A stretch of 34,143 bases of DNA, from the IMG/VR virus record IMGVR_UViG_3300020473_000075, positions 1 through 34,143 of that record; one strand, written 5' to 3'. The notes under the pieces are model-generated. The model ran no database searches and was not told where the DNA came from. It saw nothing but the letters and a program-made list of their open reading frames with translations. The stretch is from a virus. Below are positions 15,498 to 23,151 of this stretch, one piece after another. Made by a program: the position numbers and the translations under genes. Position 1 is the first letter of the stretch, and every line of letters starts with the position of its first letter.

Positions 15498-17579
15498 TTA
15501 TAGCCGTTTCGTTCTGGTTATGTAATTACCCTCCCATTCAGCTTGGATGAACTGAGCGGGTAGATATGAACTGGTTTTTAAATCAATAGTAAAATCTTCG
15601 TTCTTAGACATGATAGGTACTCTAAACGAACCTGTATCCAGCGATACCCTGTCTGGCTGTGCGCCCGGTAAGCTGACCTGTTTATGATCGAAGGTGTAGG
15701 TTTTAAGTGTTCTGCCTTCAGGCTGAACCTCAACCTCGAAGAACCCCGTGTCTTGGTAGGAGATGGTGTATCGACGCATCTGCAAGCGACCTGTTTGCAC
15801 CGTCATCTTCTCACCAATAGAAGTTGATACACCTGTAGCTTCTCTGACGTACTGCTTGCTGAATCTGTATTGCAGGCTGTAAGGGATGCCTAACAGAAAC
15901 ACCTGACCGCTGTGGTCTCCTGAAGACGTTACAGTGGTTGTAGTAGGTCTAGCAGTTGTGACGCTTGTCCCTGCATCTGCACCTGATCCACGCTTTATAG
16001 CGGTAACGGCTGTGCCTGTAGCAAGGGTGTAAGGCAGGGTCCATGTCGTCAGACCTGTACCCGAATCGTATGAACCTGTTAAGGCAGTCTTACGGTCTAT
16101 CCTAGCACTGAAGGTCAGGTTCGTATCGTTAGGACATTGATAGTCTAGCTTATCGATGAAGACGCCATCAGATCGAGAGACCACCATGTACGTAATGTTT
16201 TCTATAATCTCTAACCACAGGATCGTATCAGCAGAATCAAACTCGTAGAATGACCATGCAGCTTGTGTCTTCTCATTGCCTGACCAGTTGTACTTATAGC
16301 AGTAGATACGGTTTCTGTTCTCTGTGGTCAGGAAGTATATCAGTTCTTCAGACGAGGACGCAGCGGCTCTGTAAAGGTTCTTGGGTACGTACTCAGGAAC
16401 GTGAGACGTAACGTCTGCCGCATCGTGAGTGCTTAGGTCTGTCGCTATGAACAGTTCTCTTACCTTTGAGAACTCACCATTCACCTGTGCAAAGTAAACA
16501 TTCACCCCTGACGCGACTGGTGGCAGTACCGTATCCATCTCAAACTCAGACGCAGGGTTGATTGAGATCGATCCAGCGGTCAACGATCCAGAACTCTCTA
16601 CAAAGAACTGACTGGTAGAGGTGAAGAGGAGAAGCTGTTCGTTAAAAGGTACGGCATGTTCGACTTCCGATATCTTTGTATGCGTCACATCGATGTCGAT
16701 GGGATCGCTATCAACCAGTGAGGTAACGGTGGTACGGAAGAAGTTCTGATGCTCACCGGACTCAGAGAAAACAACGCTCTCATCTGCAACCAATCCAAAC
16801 CTGTTCTTGAAGAAGAACATGGCATTCAGCTTCTTGCCTATGAAACCGGGGTCTTCGTTTGTGTTACCGTCACCACAGAGACGGTCAATCCACGTTTCCT
16901 TGTCATAGGTGAAGTTCGATCCTGACTGCGTGAATACGTGAGGCATCGTCAGGGCATCAATTTTAAACTCGTTGTTAGGAGCAACTATCTCCTCGTACAC
17001 AGCGCCGCTTTGGTACTCGACAAAGAATGTAGAGAACTTGTCTGTGCTATCTCCTATGACTTTGAAGATATCTCCTGTGCTTACAGACGTTGTAGGCAGG
17101 TCTTCAAACTTCTGCTTTTCCGTAAAGGTTACGTTTGGCGAAAGCTGCGTAGACATGGCTACGGTCTTCGTCCGGTTCAGTACATAGGTCTCGTCCAAAA
17201 CTGTTAAGAACCGTAGGTCAGACTTTGGATCAGAGCATACGAGATACGACAGGTCAGCAGCGGATACTGTAACGGTAGACTCTGCCCCTGTATCTGCGTT
17301 GAATATCTTTACGCTGGTCCCTCCAAGGGTGTTGTCACTCTGTACAACTACCAGAAACCTGTTGTTCACACCTCGATCAATCATATGTGCGCCAATGTTA
17401 GAGGCAGCAGATGTGAGGATTTTGGCTACGTGTTCGCTGGCTGGACGTTTGTTCAGTCCTTTCTGAATGGAGGACTGTGCGTTTATCTGTATCTCACCTT
17501 GGTAGGGTTTCCGTACTTGGTCTGGTTGCTGGGATATCCCGTGAACCATGAAAGGTATGGAATCGGATACAAGCGTCAT
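15498..17579 (-). CDS. Tail tubular protein B / nozzle (T7 gp12-like)
   Basis: This 693-aa beta-rich protein begins MTLVSDSIPFMVHGISQQPD, the near-invariant start of gp12 relatives (S...L.GGVSQQPD..R). It also has the usual NAQSSIQKGLNKRPASEHVA at about residues 30-50. It forms the nozzle below the gp11 ring and binds the fibres. The ATG overlaps the gp11 stop by four bases (ATGA). It is somewhat shorter than T7 gp12 (794 aa). Confidence 0.93.
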   Translation of the reverse strand: MTLVSDSIPFMVHGISQQPDQVRKPYQGEIQINAQSSIQKGLNKRPASEHVAKILTSAASNIGAHMIDRGVNNRFLVVVQSDNTLGGTSVKIFNADTGAESTVTVSAADLSYLVCSDPKSDLRFLTVLDETYVLNRTKTVAMSTQLSPNVTFTEKQKFEDLPTTSVSTGDIFKVIGDSTDKFSTFFVEYQSGAVYEEIVAPNNEFKIDALTMPHVFTQSGSNFTYDKETWIDRLCGDGNTNEDPGFIGKKLNAMFFFKNRFGLVADESVVFSESGEHQNFFRTTVTSLVDSDPIDIDVTHTKISEVEHAVPFNEQLLLFTSTSQFFVESSGSLTAGSISINPASEFEMDTVLPPVASGVNVYFAQVNGEFSKVRELFIATDLSTHDAADVTSHVPEYVPKNLYRAAASSSEELIYFLTTENRNRIYCYKYNWSGNEKTQAAWSFYEFDSADTILWLEIIENITYMVVSRSDGVFIDKLDYQCPNDTNLTFSARIDRKTALTGSYDSGTGLTTWTLPYTLATGTAVTAIKRGSGADAGTSVTTARPTTTTVTSSGDHSGQVFLLGIPYSLQYRFSKQYVREATGVSTSIGEKMTVQTGRLQMRRYTISYQDTGFFEVEVQPEGRTLKTYTFDHKQVSLPGAQPDRVSLDTGSFRVPIMSKNEDFTIDLKTSSYLPAQFIQAEWEGNYITRTKRL

Positions 17580-18187
17580 ATGTTATATTTCCTAGAGCCA
17601 GTGCGGCGAAGAACTCGATACACACCCCAGTTTCCTGTGAGCATGTTTGCATCTTCAGAGCGAGAGTCGGATTGCTCTAGCTGTACCAGAGCTTCTGTCT
17701 CATCGATCTGTGTAAATCCGTTAAGGCTATCAGAACCAAAGACACGGTTTTGAAAACGTCTAGCTGCCTTGATTGTAATCAGGCGTCTTGCTGGTTGGGG
17801 GAGATCATCCCAAGGAAGAATTAGAATCAGATCGACATACTGTGCATCAGTAAATGTGAACGTCTGATTTTCACGGTCATAGAGTTTTGTACCTCTAATC
17901 ACGACATCTTTATCTGCCGTATTTCCTCTATTAGAAGAATCGGCATACACGGCATTCGCAGGGATGTTTACGTTGCCGTCAGTATCTGGATTGATTTTAA
18001 AATTGTATTCTCTGTTGAAGTTCCATCCTGTTGATTGAACATCAACGACAGTCTCATCTAATATATTCTTAGCGGCAGTCACATCTTCCAGAGAGTTATT
18101 CTCTAGTGTAGATACGGGAGCTTCACCGATTGTGCTTATAATCGTGTTGACTGCCTCTAGTTCCGTAGTCGGATAAAGTTGTCCCAT
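17576..18187 (-). CDS. Tail tubular protein A / adaptor (T7 gp11-like)
   Basis: This 203-aa protein (T7 gp11 is 196 aa) has the family N-terminus TELEAVNTIISTIGEAPVST and the GWNFNREYNFKINPDTDGNV block at about residues 56-75, plus the central DLILILPWDDLPQPARRLIT segment. It forms the ring between portal and nozzle. The ATG at 18187 follows AGGAATTTAG, after the terminator behind the capsid gene. Confidence 0.93.
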   Translation of the reverse strand: MGQLYPTTELEAVNTIISTIGEAPVSTLENNSLEDVTAAKNILDETVVDVQSTGWNFNREYNFKINPDTDGNVNIPANAVYADSSNRGNTADKDVVIRGTKLYDRENQTFTFTDAQYVDLILILPWDDLPQPARRLITIKAARRFQNRVFGSDSLNGFTQIDETEALVQLEQSDSRSEDANMLTGNWGVYRVLRRTGSRKYNI

Positions 18188-18197
18188 CTAAATTCCT

Positions 18198-18232
18198 AAA
18201 AGAAAGTGGGGAGCCTACGAGAGACCCCCCAC
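18198..18232 (-). terminator. Intrinsic terminator behind the capsid gene (Tphi position)
   Basis: On the minus strand a 10-bp stem (18232-18223 with 18215-18206, two wobbles), with six G-C-rich pairs GTGGGG/CCCCAC at its base and a 7-base loop, is followed by TTTCTTTT (18205-18198). It lies between the capsid and gp11 genes, exactly where T7 has its main late terminator. It probably keeps capsid transcript high and tail transcript lower. Confidence 0.88.
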
Positions 18233-18250
18233 AGTTTAAGACGCTACTCC

Positions 18251-19213
18251 TTACGGGGCAGCAGTCCGAATTTGTACAGCCGCTTCTGGGCGCAGAACAT
18301 CGTGGCCTTGAGCGTATTTGGCTACCATGAGCGTACCCTGACGGCGAATGTCATATTCCATCTCGACGGCCAAATCCATGAGCTTGACCGTTCCGACAGC
18401 ACTCGGATGCATAACAAGTGCAACCGTGTTCCGCGCATCCACAACAGCGGACGCAACAGCACCACCCGCATCAACGCCCGTACCAGAAATGTTGGCAGTC
18501 GGGAGGTGAGGGGTCTTAATGAGGTTGATACCTGCAAGTTGCGGTACAACACCAGCGGCAATGGAACCCATGCCACTGAAGTCTACGTTGATCGCGTTAC
18601 TTGCGTTAGCCAGGAGGTAGTATTGCTCTGGCTTCAGGAAGCAGAAACGATCTTCGGCAGGTACATAGTTGTCATCAAGTGCTTCAGCCGCATCGAAGAT
18701 TGCAGTAATCAGATCAGCAGCAGCGGTATTGGAGTTGGTCGATGTGATGATCGTACCTGACGGGTAACTGGTATCACCGACGTTTGCCGTGCTTGTCTTT
18801 GCAGCTTTACAAATGACTTGCAGTACGTGCTTGTCCATCTGGAACGCAAGAGCGCGGCCCATCTCGGTCGTGTACACACTGCGGACATCGTAGTGGTTCT
18901 TAGCTTCTTGGATTGATGCTAAGAAATGGTGGCTAATCAGAAGATCATTGATCGTTATAATCTTCTCATTATGGTTAAGTGCGGAACCTACAATCTCGTT
19001 GCCGGGTGTATGGTACTCGGCTGACGAACGTCCCATAACAGGGAACTGTGCCGACTTCCCTGAAGGAATGGCGCGAACCATATGTTTGTCGGCAGTAACG
19101 GTGTACTGCTCGAAACTGGAAAGAACTTCACCAGCCCAAACTTTCAGGAAAAGAGCATCTGCGGTTCCAGCATTATTAACCTTGCCAAGATCAGAGATCG
19201 TAGCGTTAGACAT
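18251..19213 (-). CDS. Major capsid protein (T7 gp10-like)
   Basis: This 320-aa protein has the HK97 fold of T7-like capsids. N-terminal block DALFLKVWAGEVLSSFEQYT, then FPVMGRSSAEYHTPGNEIVG and KIITINDLLISHHFLASIQE are conserved in gp10 proteins. The C-terminal segment EMEYDIRRQGTLMVAKYAQG and the end HDVLRPEAAVQI are also typical. The ATG at 19213 is behind TTAGGA. Upstream is a 133-base leader with palindrome D and another small hairpin; downstream is a strong terminator, as expected for the most highly expressed gene. Confidence 0.95.
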   Translation of the reverse strand: MSNATISDLGKVNNAGTADALFLKVWAGEVLSSFEQYTVTADKHMVRAIPSGKSAQFPVMGRSSAEYHTPGNEIVGSALNHNEKIITINDLLISHHFLASIQEAKNHYDVRSVYTTEMGRALAFQMDKHVLQVICKAAKTSTANVGDTSYPSGTIITSTNSNTAAADLITAIFDAAEALDDNYVPAEDRFCFLKPEQYYLLANASNAINVDFSGMGSIAAGVVPQLAGINLIKTPHLPTANISGTGVDAGGAVASAVVDARNTVALVMHPSAVGTVKLMDLAVEMEYDIRRQGTLMVAKYAQGHDVLRPEAAVQIRTAAP

Positions 19214-19245
19214 TTCTTATAGTCCTAAGATTAAAATGTTGGAAA

Positions 19246-19272
19246 TAATTCCGAAGTTACCTTCGGTTTTAA
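19246..19272. repeat. Dispersed palindrome copy D (upstream of capsid)
   Basis: Stem CCGAAG (19251-19256), loop TTAC, stem CTTCGG (19261-19266), left flank TAATT and right flank TTTTAA. It lies 38 bases upstream of the capsid start codon in the scaffold-capsid interval, where T7 has promoter phi10. Polarity is the same as copies C, E, F and G. Confidence 0.85.
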
Positions 19273-19306
19273 AGTGTGTGCTTACTCCACTTTTCTCACA
19301 GATTGT

Positions 19307-19318
19307 CCTCCGTAGAGG
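19307..19318 (-). promoter_or_regulatory. Small hairpin in the scaffold-capsid interval
   Basis: On the minus strand CCTC-TACG-GAGG forms a 4-bp stem closed by a UACG tetraloop, of the stable UNCG class. It lies about 30 bases behind the scaffold stop, without a T tract. It could be a message-processing or stabilising element ahead of the capsid leader. A weak feature. Confidence 0.3.
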
Positions 19319-19346
19319 GTCATAGGTACTCAGATTTGTAATGCAG

Positions 19347-20099
19347 TTAAGAAGCCAGTGGGCCTGATCTAGCCAACCGCTCCTCGACCGCTGCCCTGTA
19401 AGCAGGGTCAGCTTTGTACTGATCCGAAGACATATCCCTAGAGACCTGCGCCCATGAATCGTAGATATCACCTTGATGATATTCAGAGGCACCATGACGT
19501 AGGTTAGGGGCTTGCCCGAAGTCAGCTTGATAACGGCTATGCAGGCCGCGTACAGCCATCATAATCGCGTCTCTGTTACCGCTTTGCATAGCGGTGTTGT
19601 ACTGTTGCTGTTCGCCTTCTGATAGGTTTTGAGATGCCCAGTTCACCATGTCACCATACGACTCTGAGCCACCAGCAATACTCTCTGCTTCTGAACGCAG
19701 TTGGTTTCCTACAGCAGATTGACCAGCGATATAACTATCAACAATGTCGCGAGGAATGCCAGCACGTTCCAGTTGGTCATAACGCTCAGAACTAAGCGAC
19801 TGGTTTCTGCCAAACTCTTCAGCCATCTCTTCAAAATTAAGCGAAGTTTGTGGTTCGCTGACATCACTCTGAACTTGAGGCACTTCCAGCGTTTCTGGAT
19901 TCGGTTCTGCAAGTTGCTGATTAGCTCTTGTATTTTGAGCTTCAAGTTCTGCATACGCTTTTGCTAAATCCTCCGCGCTATTAAATTTCTCAGGTAGCCA
20001 CTGAGGTCGTTCAGGCGCTTCTTGTGGTTGCTCCACAGCTTCTTCGACGGGAGCGTCCGGTCCTGTTTCAGCGGCTTGAATTACTACTTCTTCAACCAA
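19347..20099 (-). CDS. Scaffolding protein (T7 gp9-like)
   Basis: This 250-aa, acidic, Gln/Glu/Pro-rich protein lies between portal and capsid. It has the typical N-terminal motif RPQWLPEKFNSAEDLAKAYA at about residues 31-50 (W.PEKF.S.EDLA.AY.ELE). A helical middle and a basic C-terminal region (DQYKADPAYRAAVEERLARS) follow. It guides capsid assembly and leaves the shell. The TTG start at 20099 is supported by GAAGGGTGA seven or so bases upstream and overlaps the preceding 50-aa gene by 8 bases. Confidence 0.88.
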   Translation of the reverse strand: MVEEVVIQAAETGPDAPVEEAVEQPQEAPERPQWLPEKFNSAEDLAKAYAELEAQNTRANQQLAEPNPETLEVPQVQSDVSEPQTSLNFEEMAEEFGRNQSLSSERYDQLERAGIPRDIVDSYIAGQSAVGNQLRSEAESIAGGSESYGDMVNWASQNLSEGEQQQYNTAMQSGNRDAIMMAVRGLHSRYQADFGQAPNLRHGASEYHQGDIYDSWAQVSRDMSSDQYKADPAYRAAVEERLARSGPLAS

Positions 20100-20244
20100 C
20101 TAAATCACCCTTCATAATGAGTGTTCCATTTGCTTTCTGATACTGAACACCCGGCTCTGCATCCACTGATCCCGGCCACAGAGGGTACTCAGTCTTCTCT
20201 TCAATCTTCTCTTCTTTTTTGACGGGTTTCTTATTCTCTACCAT
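20092..20244 (-). CDS. Small 50-aa charged protein between head genes
   Basis: An open frame from ATG at 20244 overlaps the previous stop (TAATG) and ends at TGA 20094-20092, just past the scaffold start. The protein is MVENKKPVKKEEKIEEKTEY, then PLWPGSVDAEPGVQYQKANG and a short end. The N-terminal half is Lys/Glu-rich and disordered; the C-terminal half looks like a small folded or strand-forming piece. The tight overlaps on both sides argue that it is translated. No family is recognised. Confidence 0.6.
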   Translation of the reverse strand: MVENKKPVKKEEKIEEKTEYPLWPGSVDAEPGVQYQKANGTLIMKGDLVG

Positions 20245-21098
20245 TATCTTTTCTTCAATAGATTGATTGGGCGTTTCTTCTTCTGCTTAGGCTTGTTAGG
20301 TTTCTTGTAATCTGTCGTATAGGTCCCTGTTTTCCCGGTGACAGGATTCTTGAACTTGAAAGTTCCTCCCGGTCCCTGCTTCTTCCGTTCAGCCGCAAAC
20401 TTCTTATCAAAAGCTATACGTGTTTGAGACTTACCCGTTTGCAGTTTATCTACAGGATGCGTACTAACTGTCCGTGTAGCTAGAGGCTTCGATGCAGCAG
20501 GCTTCGGGGCATTTAACCTTTGCATGGTAGCTGGCATAATTTGCTCAAATTTGGATTTAGCTACAGGTGAAGAAGCTGGACGCTGCGGTCGAACGGAGAC
20601 TGGTGCATTGGAACCTGCGTTTGAGAGAGGCACAGACGGCCTGTTATCAAACTTGTTCATGTCCGCTAAAGCTCTACGAGTGTTAGCTTTCCAAGTTGCC
20701 CTGCCCATGTATCCTTTCTTTGGATTGTCTCCTCCAAGTTCAGGAGACCCCATCGGATTAGCTTTTAAATACCTCTGCGATTTTCGTAGAGCATACATCT
20801 CGGCCTTGTCTAGCTGACTGCCAAGATACCCTACCGCAGTGATAGCGCCTGCCTGAATACCTCGACCACCAATACGGCGTAGCGCACCCGGTCCTTTCGG
20901 AGTCTGGGGAGAAATTCGGTCTGCTTTGTTAGCCGTTAAGGAAGTTTTAGGTTTAGCCGGGCCTTTGCCTTTTGGTTTTCTTGGCTTGCGAGTTTTACGT
21001 TTCTGCGTAGCTCCATCAGTAGTGAACCAGTCTGTACCGCTTACGTTACCGGACGGTTTCCAAGTAGAACCGCCGCGACCTCCATATCTACTCGACAT
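20244..21098 (-). CDS. Unknown 284-aa very basic, disordered protein
   Basis: Start chosen at the ATG at 21098, behind TGGAGGACTATC. A TTG at 21122 would add eight residues. The protein is Lys/Arg/Pro/Gly-rich throughout (KRKTRKPRKPKGKGPAKPKT near residue 34; NKPKQKKKRPINLLKKR at the C-terminus), with a short possible helix/hydrophobic segment IQAGAITAVGYLGSQLDKAE at about 95-115. It overlaps the portal end by 11 bases and precedes the scaffold. A virion or DNA-condensing protein is possible, but nothing beyond charge and position supports it. Confidence 0.75.
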   Translation of the reverse strand: MSSRYGGRGGSTWKPSGNVSGTDWFTTDGATQKRKTRKPRKPKGKGPAKPKTSLTANKADRISPQTPKGPGALRRIGGRGIQAGAITAVGYLGSQLDKAEMYALRKSQRYLKANPMGSPELGGDNPKKGYMGRATWKANTRRALADMNKFDNRPSVPLSNAGSNAPVSVRPQRPASSPVAKSKFEQIMPATMQRLNAPKPAASKPLATRTVSTHPVDKLQTGKSQTRIAFDKKFAAERKKQGPGGTFKFKNPVTGKTGTYTTDYKKPNKPKQKKKRPINLLKKR

Positions 21099-22662
21099 TT
21101 TGTGATAGTCCTCCAGACTCAATCATTTGTTTAGCCGCAGGACCAGCAGCACCTTTGACGCCTTCGACCATAGCGGTCTGCATCATTTGCTGTTGTTGCA
21201 TTTGCTGCATGAGTTGCGCCATCTCTTGCTCAGATCGCACAAGTCCTTCAACTTCTATACCGTGTCCCGTTGCGAGACGTTTAATAAGATCACCAGTGTT
21301 AATTCTTTGAATAGATTGGGGTGACGCTCCAGTAAGCTGAATGAGATCGGAGAGAAAACTCTTCAACTTCTGGAGGTCATTGCCCCTACCCAATGCGGCG
21401 GTGCCTGTAACAATGACAGGTCTTACCGCGCCTTTTGGAAGCGTTGGTATTTGTCCCTTCGACTGCATTCGTTTGATAAGGACACTTACCAAAGGCAGTT
21501 GGAACTCGACGGAAAGGAGAGAATAAACGCCGGATAAACTCTGTTCCAATTGCTCTGCCATAAAGCGGATTTCTTCCGCTGTTACCCGGTCAGCTTTACG
21601 CTGTATTGATTCGTTGAGGAGAAAAACAAACTTCAAGCGTTCTTCTATACGCTGGACCGAATCTAGTACGACACGCATGTCGTTGTATTTGTTTGTCTGG
21701 AGAACGGCTACGTCATTAACATCACCTGTAACAACGTCACCATTGTTAGCATCAGAAAGGTCAGACTTTCTGGTTGTAGCATTTGGCCTCACTAAGAAAA
21801 CGAGCTTAGAGGCAGCGGCAGCGAACTCCACCAGAGCTTGTGTCAGTGCTTCAAGACTCTTCAGATCGCCGTGTACTTCCTCGCAGAAACTTCTGCCATA
21901 GTCTTCACCATCGACACGTACCATCCGCAATGCCATCCAAGGCAGGCTATCGGCAGGGTATTCGCCGTAGCTGTCAGGCAGAATGACATCATCGATTTCT
22001 TGGTAGACCTGATACCTGTCCTCGACCCTTATAATCTTGGTGAAGAGAGGAATGGCGTCAGTGTTTGAATAGCTGTTTGATAGTTGTGCATCTACGGCAA
22101 CTTGTGACTCAAGCGGAGTAGTCCCGCCCATCTCTTCCCGCGATACCATCTCTTTGACGATGATCTCTAGTATCTTACCGTCAGGATCGCGGCGGCATAC
22201 GTAGTTCGTAATCGGGAATATCTTCAGTGCGCCAGTTGGCGGTAGATGTATAAGAACATTACCCGTGATGAGTAGGTGTTTCAGAGCTTCAAAGACAGAT
22301 ACTCGAATAGCCTGTGCTTCAATCTCATCCATCACCTCGCGCTCGATCTTCGACAAAGCTGACTCAACTTCCGCTTTAACTTGTGGATTGTTGTTGAGTT
22401 CCTGTGACGTTTCGTTGTCAGGCATCAACCTGAAGAACGGTACGTTAGGTGGGAGGAGGAGCATCAGAAGTTTTGATGCGAGATTGTTTACGCCTCTAGC
22501 ACCTACCGATTGATAGGGAGTGTATAGATCGGTGCTAGAGGTAAACCCTTCTGGTGGGAGAAGTGCAGGGATTGTGAGTTCTGATACTTCTCGCGCTCTG
22601 TCTAGGTATCTTTCTCGTTTACCTTCGAGTTTGTTGTACCTAGCCGAGCAACCTAAAACCAT
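21088..22662 (-). CDS. Portal / head-tail connector protein (T7 gp8-like)
   Basis: This 524-aa protein (T7 gp8 is 536 aa) starts at the ATG at 22662 behind AGGGGAATTTT. Typical gp8 features are LEGKRERYLDRAREVSELTI near the N-terminus, GVNNLASKLLMLLLPPNVPF at about 55-74, and the C-terminal RVTAEEIRFMAEQLEQSLSG at about 355-375. The Gln/Met-rich QEMAQLMQQMQQQQMMQ tail is common in relatives. It forms the dodecameric DNA portal. Confidence 0.95.
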   Translation of the reverse strand: MVLGCSARYNKLEGKRERYLDRAREVSELTIPALLPPEGFTSSTDLYTPYQSVGARGVNNLASKLLMLLLPPNVPFFRLMPDNETSQELNNNPQVKAEVESALSKIEREVMDEIEAQAIRVSVFEALKHLLITGNVLIHLPPTGALKIFPITNYVCRRDPDGKILEIIVKEMVSREEMGGTTPLESQVAVDAQLSNSYSNTDAIPLFTKIIRVEDRYQVYQEIDDVILPDSYGEYPADSLPWMALRMVRVDGEDYGRSFCEEVHGDLKSLEALTQALVEFAAAASKLVFLVRPNATTRKSDLSDANNGDVVTGDVNDVAVLQTNKYNDMRVVLDSVQRIEERLKFVFLLNESIQRKADRVTAEEIRFMAEQLEQSLSGVYSLLSVEFQLPLVSVLIKRMQSKGQIPTLPKGAVRPVIVTGTAALGRGNDLQKLKSFLSDLIQLTGASPQSIQRINTGDLIKRLATGHGIEVEGLVRSEQEMAQLMQQMQQQQMMQTAMVEGVKGAAGPAAKQMIESGGLSQNVE

Positions 22663-22674
22663 AAAATTCCCCTG

Positions 22675-22914
22675 TTAAACAGTGGTGGAGGTGTTGGCTT
22701 TCTTCTTGGTGCCGGGAATGCTTAAAGCGCCCGTTCCTACATCAAGCCCACCTTCGTTAATCGTTCCGGTGTCCTGCTGTACTTCATCCGCTGACGCCAC
22801 TACCGTTTCTTCACCTTCAGGTGTACGAGTTTTAAGGATAGGCGCTGGTTCAGGAGCTTCTTTCTCGACAATCATGGGCTGTGCCGCAGGTGCCGCAGGT
22901 GCTGACATGCACAT
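22675..22914 (-). CDS. Unknown 79-aa Ala/Pro/Glu-rich protein
   Basis: The ATG at 22914 directly follows the preceding stop. The N-terminus is Ala/Pro-rich (SAPAAPAAQPMIVEKEAPEP), the middle is acidic, and the end is GTKKKANTSTTV. It appears largely disordered. T7 has small virion proteins (gp6.7, gp7.3) in the same interval before gene 8, and marine relatives carry similar low-complexity proteins here. A head/tail assembly role would follow from position only. Confidence 0.6.
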   Translation of the reverse strand: MCMSAPAAPAAQPMIVEKEAPEPAPILKTRTPEGEETVVASADEVQQDTGTINEGGLDVGTGALSIPGTKKKANTSTTV

Positions 22915-23121
22915 TTATTCTGTCCTCTCTTGTAAATGGAGTACCCAATCAACCACAGATCGCTGACCAGCCCTGTAATAGAAGTCTTTCAACTCTTCAT
23001 GATATTTTGGAGAGACGTTTGGAAAGGCTTTGTCTAATAGCTCTATGAGTTCGTCTACGTTATCGGGTAACGCTTCTAATTCCGAAGCCGACTTCGGATT
23101 TATCGATATGTTCACTGACAT
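22915..23121 (-). CDS. Unknown 68-aa acidic protein carrying palindrome copy E
   Basis: Start at the ATG at 23121. An AAGGA lies 16 bases upstream, longer than usual. Residues 8-15 (NPKSASEL) are encoded by copy E of the dispersed palindrome. The rest, LPDNVDELIELLDKAFPNVS followed by PKYHEELKDFYYRAGQRSVV, looks like a compact helical protein. It lies between RNR and the structural genes. No family recognised. The repeat is in frame and at the N-terminus, so the protein appears to tolerate it. Confidence 0.65.
   Translation of the reverse strand: MSVNISINPKSASELEALPDNVDELIELLDKAFPNVSPKYHEELKDFYYRAGQRSVVDWVLHLQERTE
23077..23103. repeat. Dispersed palindrome copy E, inside a coding gene
   Basis: Stem CCGAAG (23082-23087), loop CCGA, stem CTTCGG (23092-23097), left flank CTAATT and right flank ATTTAT. 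It lies within the N-terminal codons of the 68-aa gene and is translated on the minus strand as Asn-Pro-Lys-Ser-Ala-Ser-Glu-Leu. Confidence 0.8.
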
Positions 23122-23151
23122 AAAATTAAATTGGTTTCCTTAATTGGTCCC

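Noticed and set aside
17312-20372. Further GGTCCCT sites (about 17315, 20325, 20368) as phage promoters
   Set aside because: They lack the A/T-rich context of the better sites and lie in the middle of coding genes.
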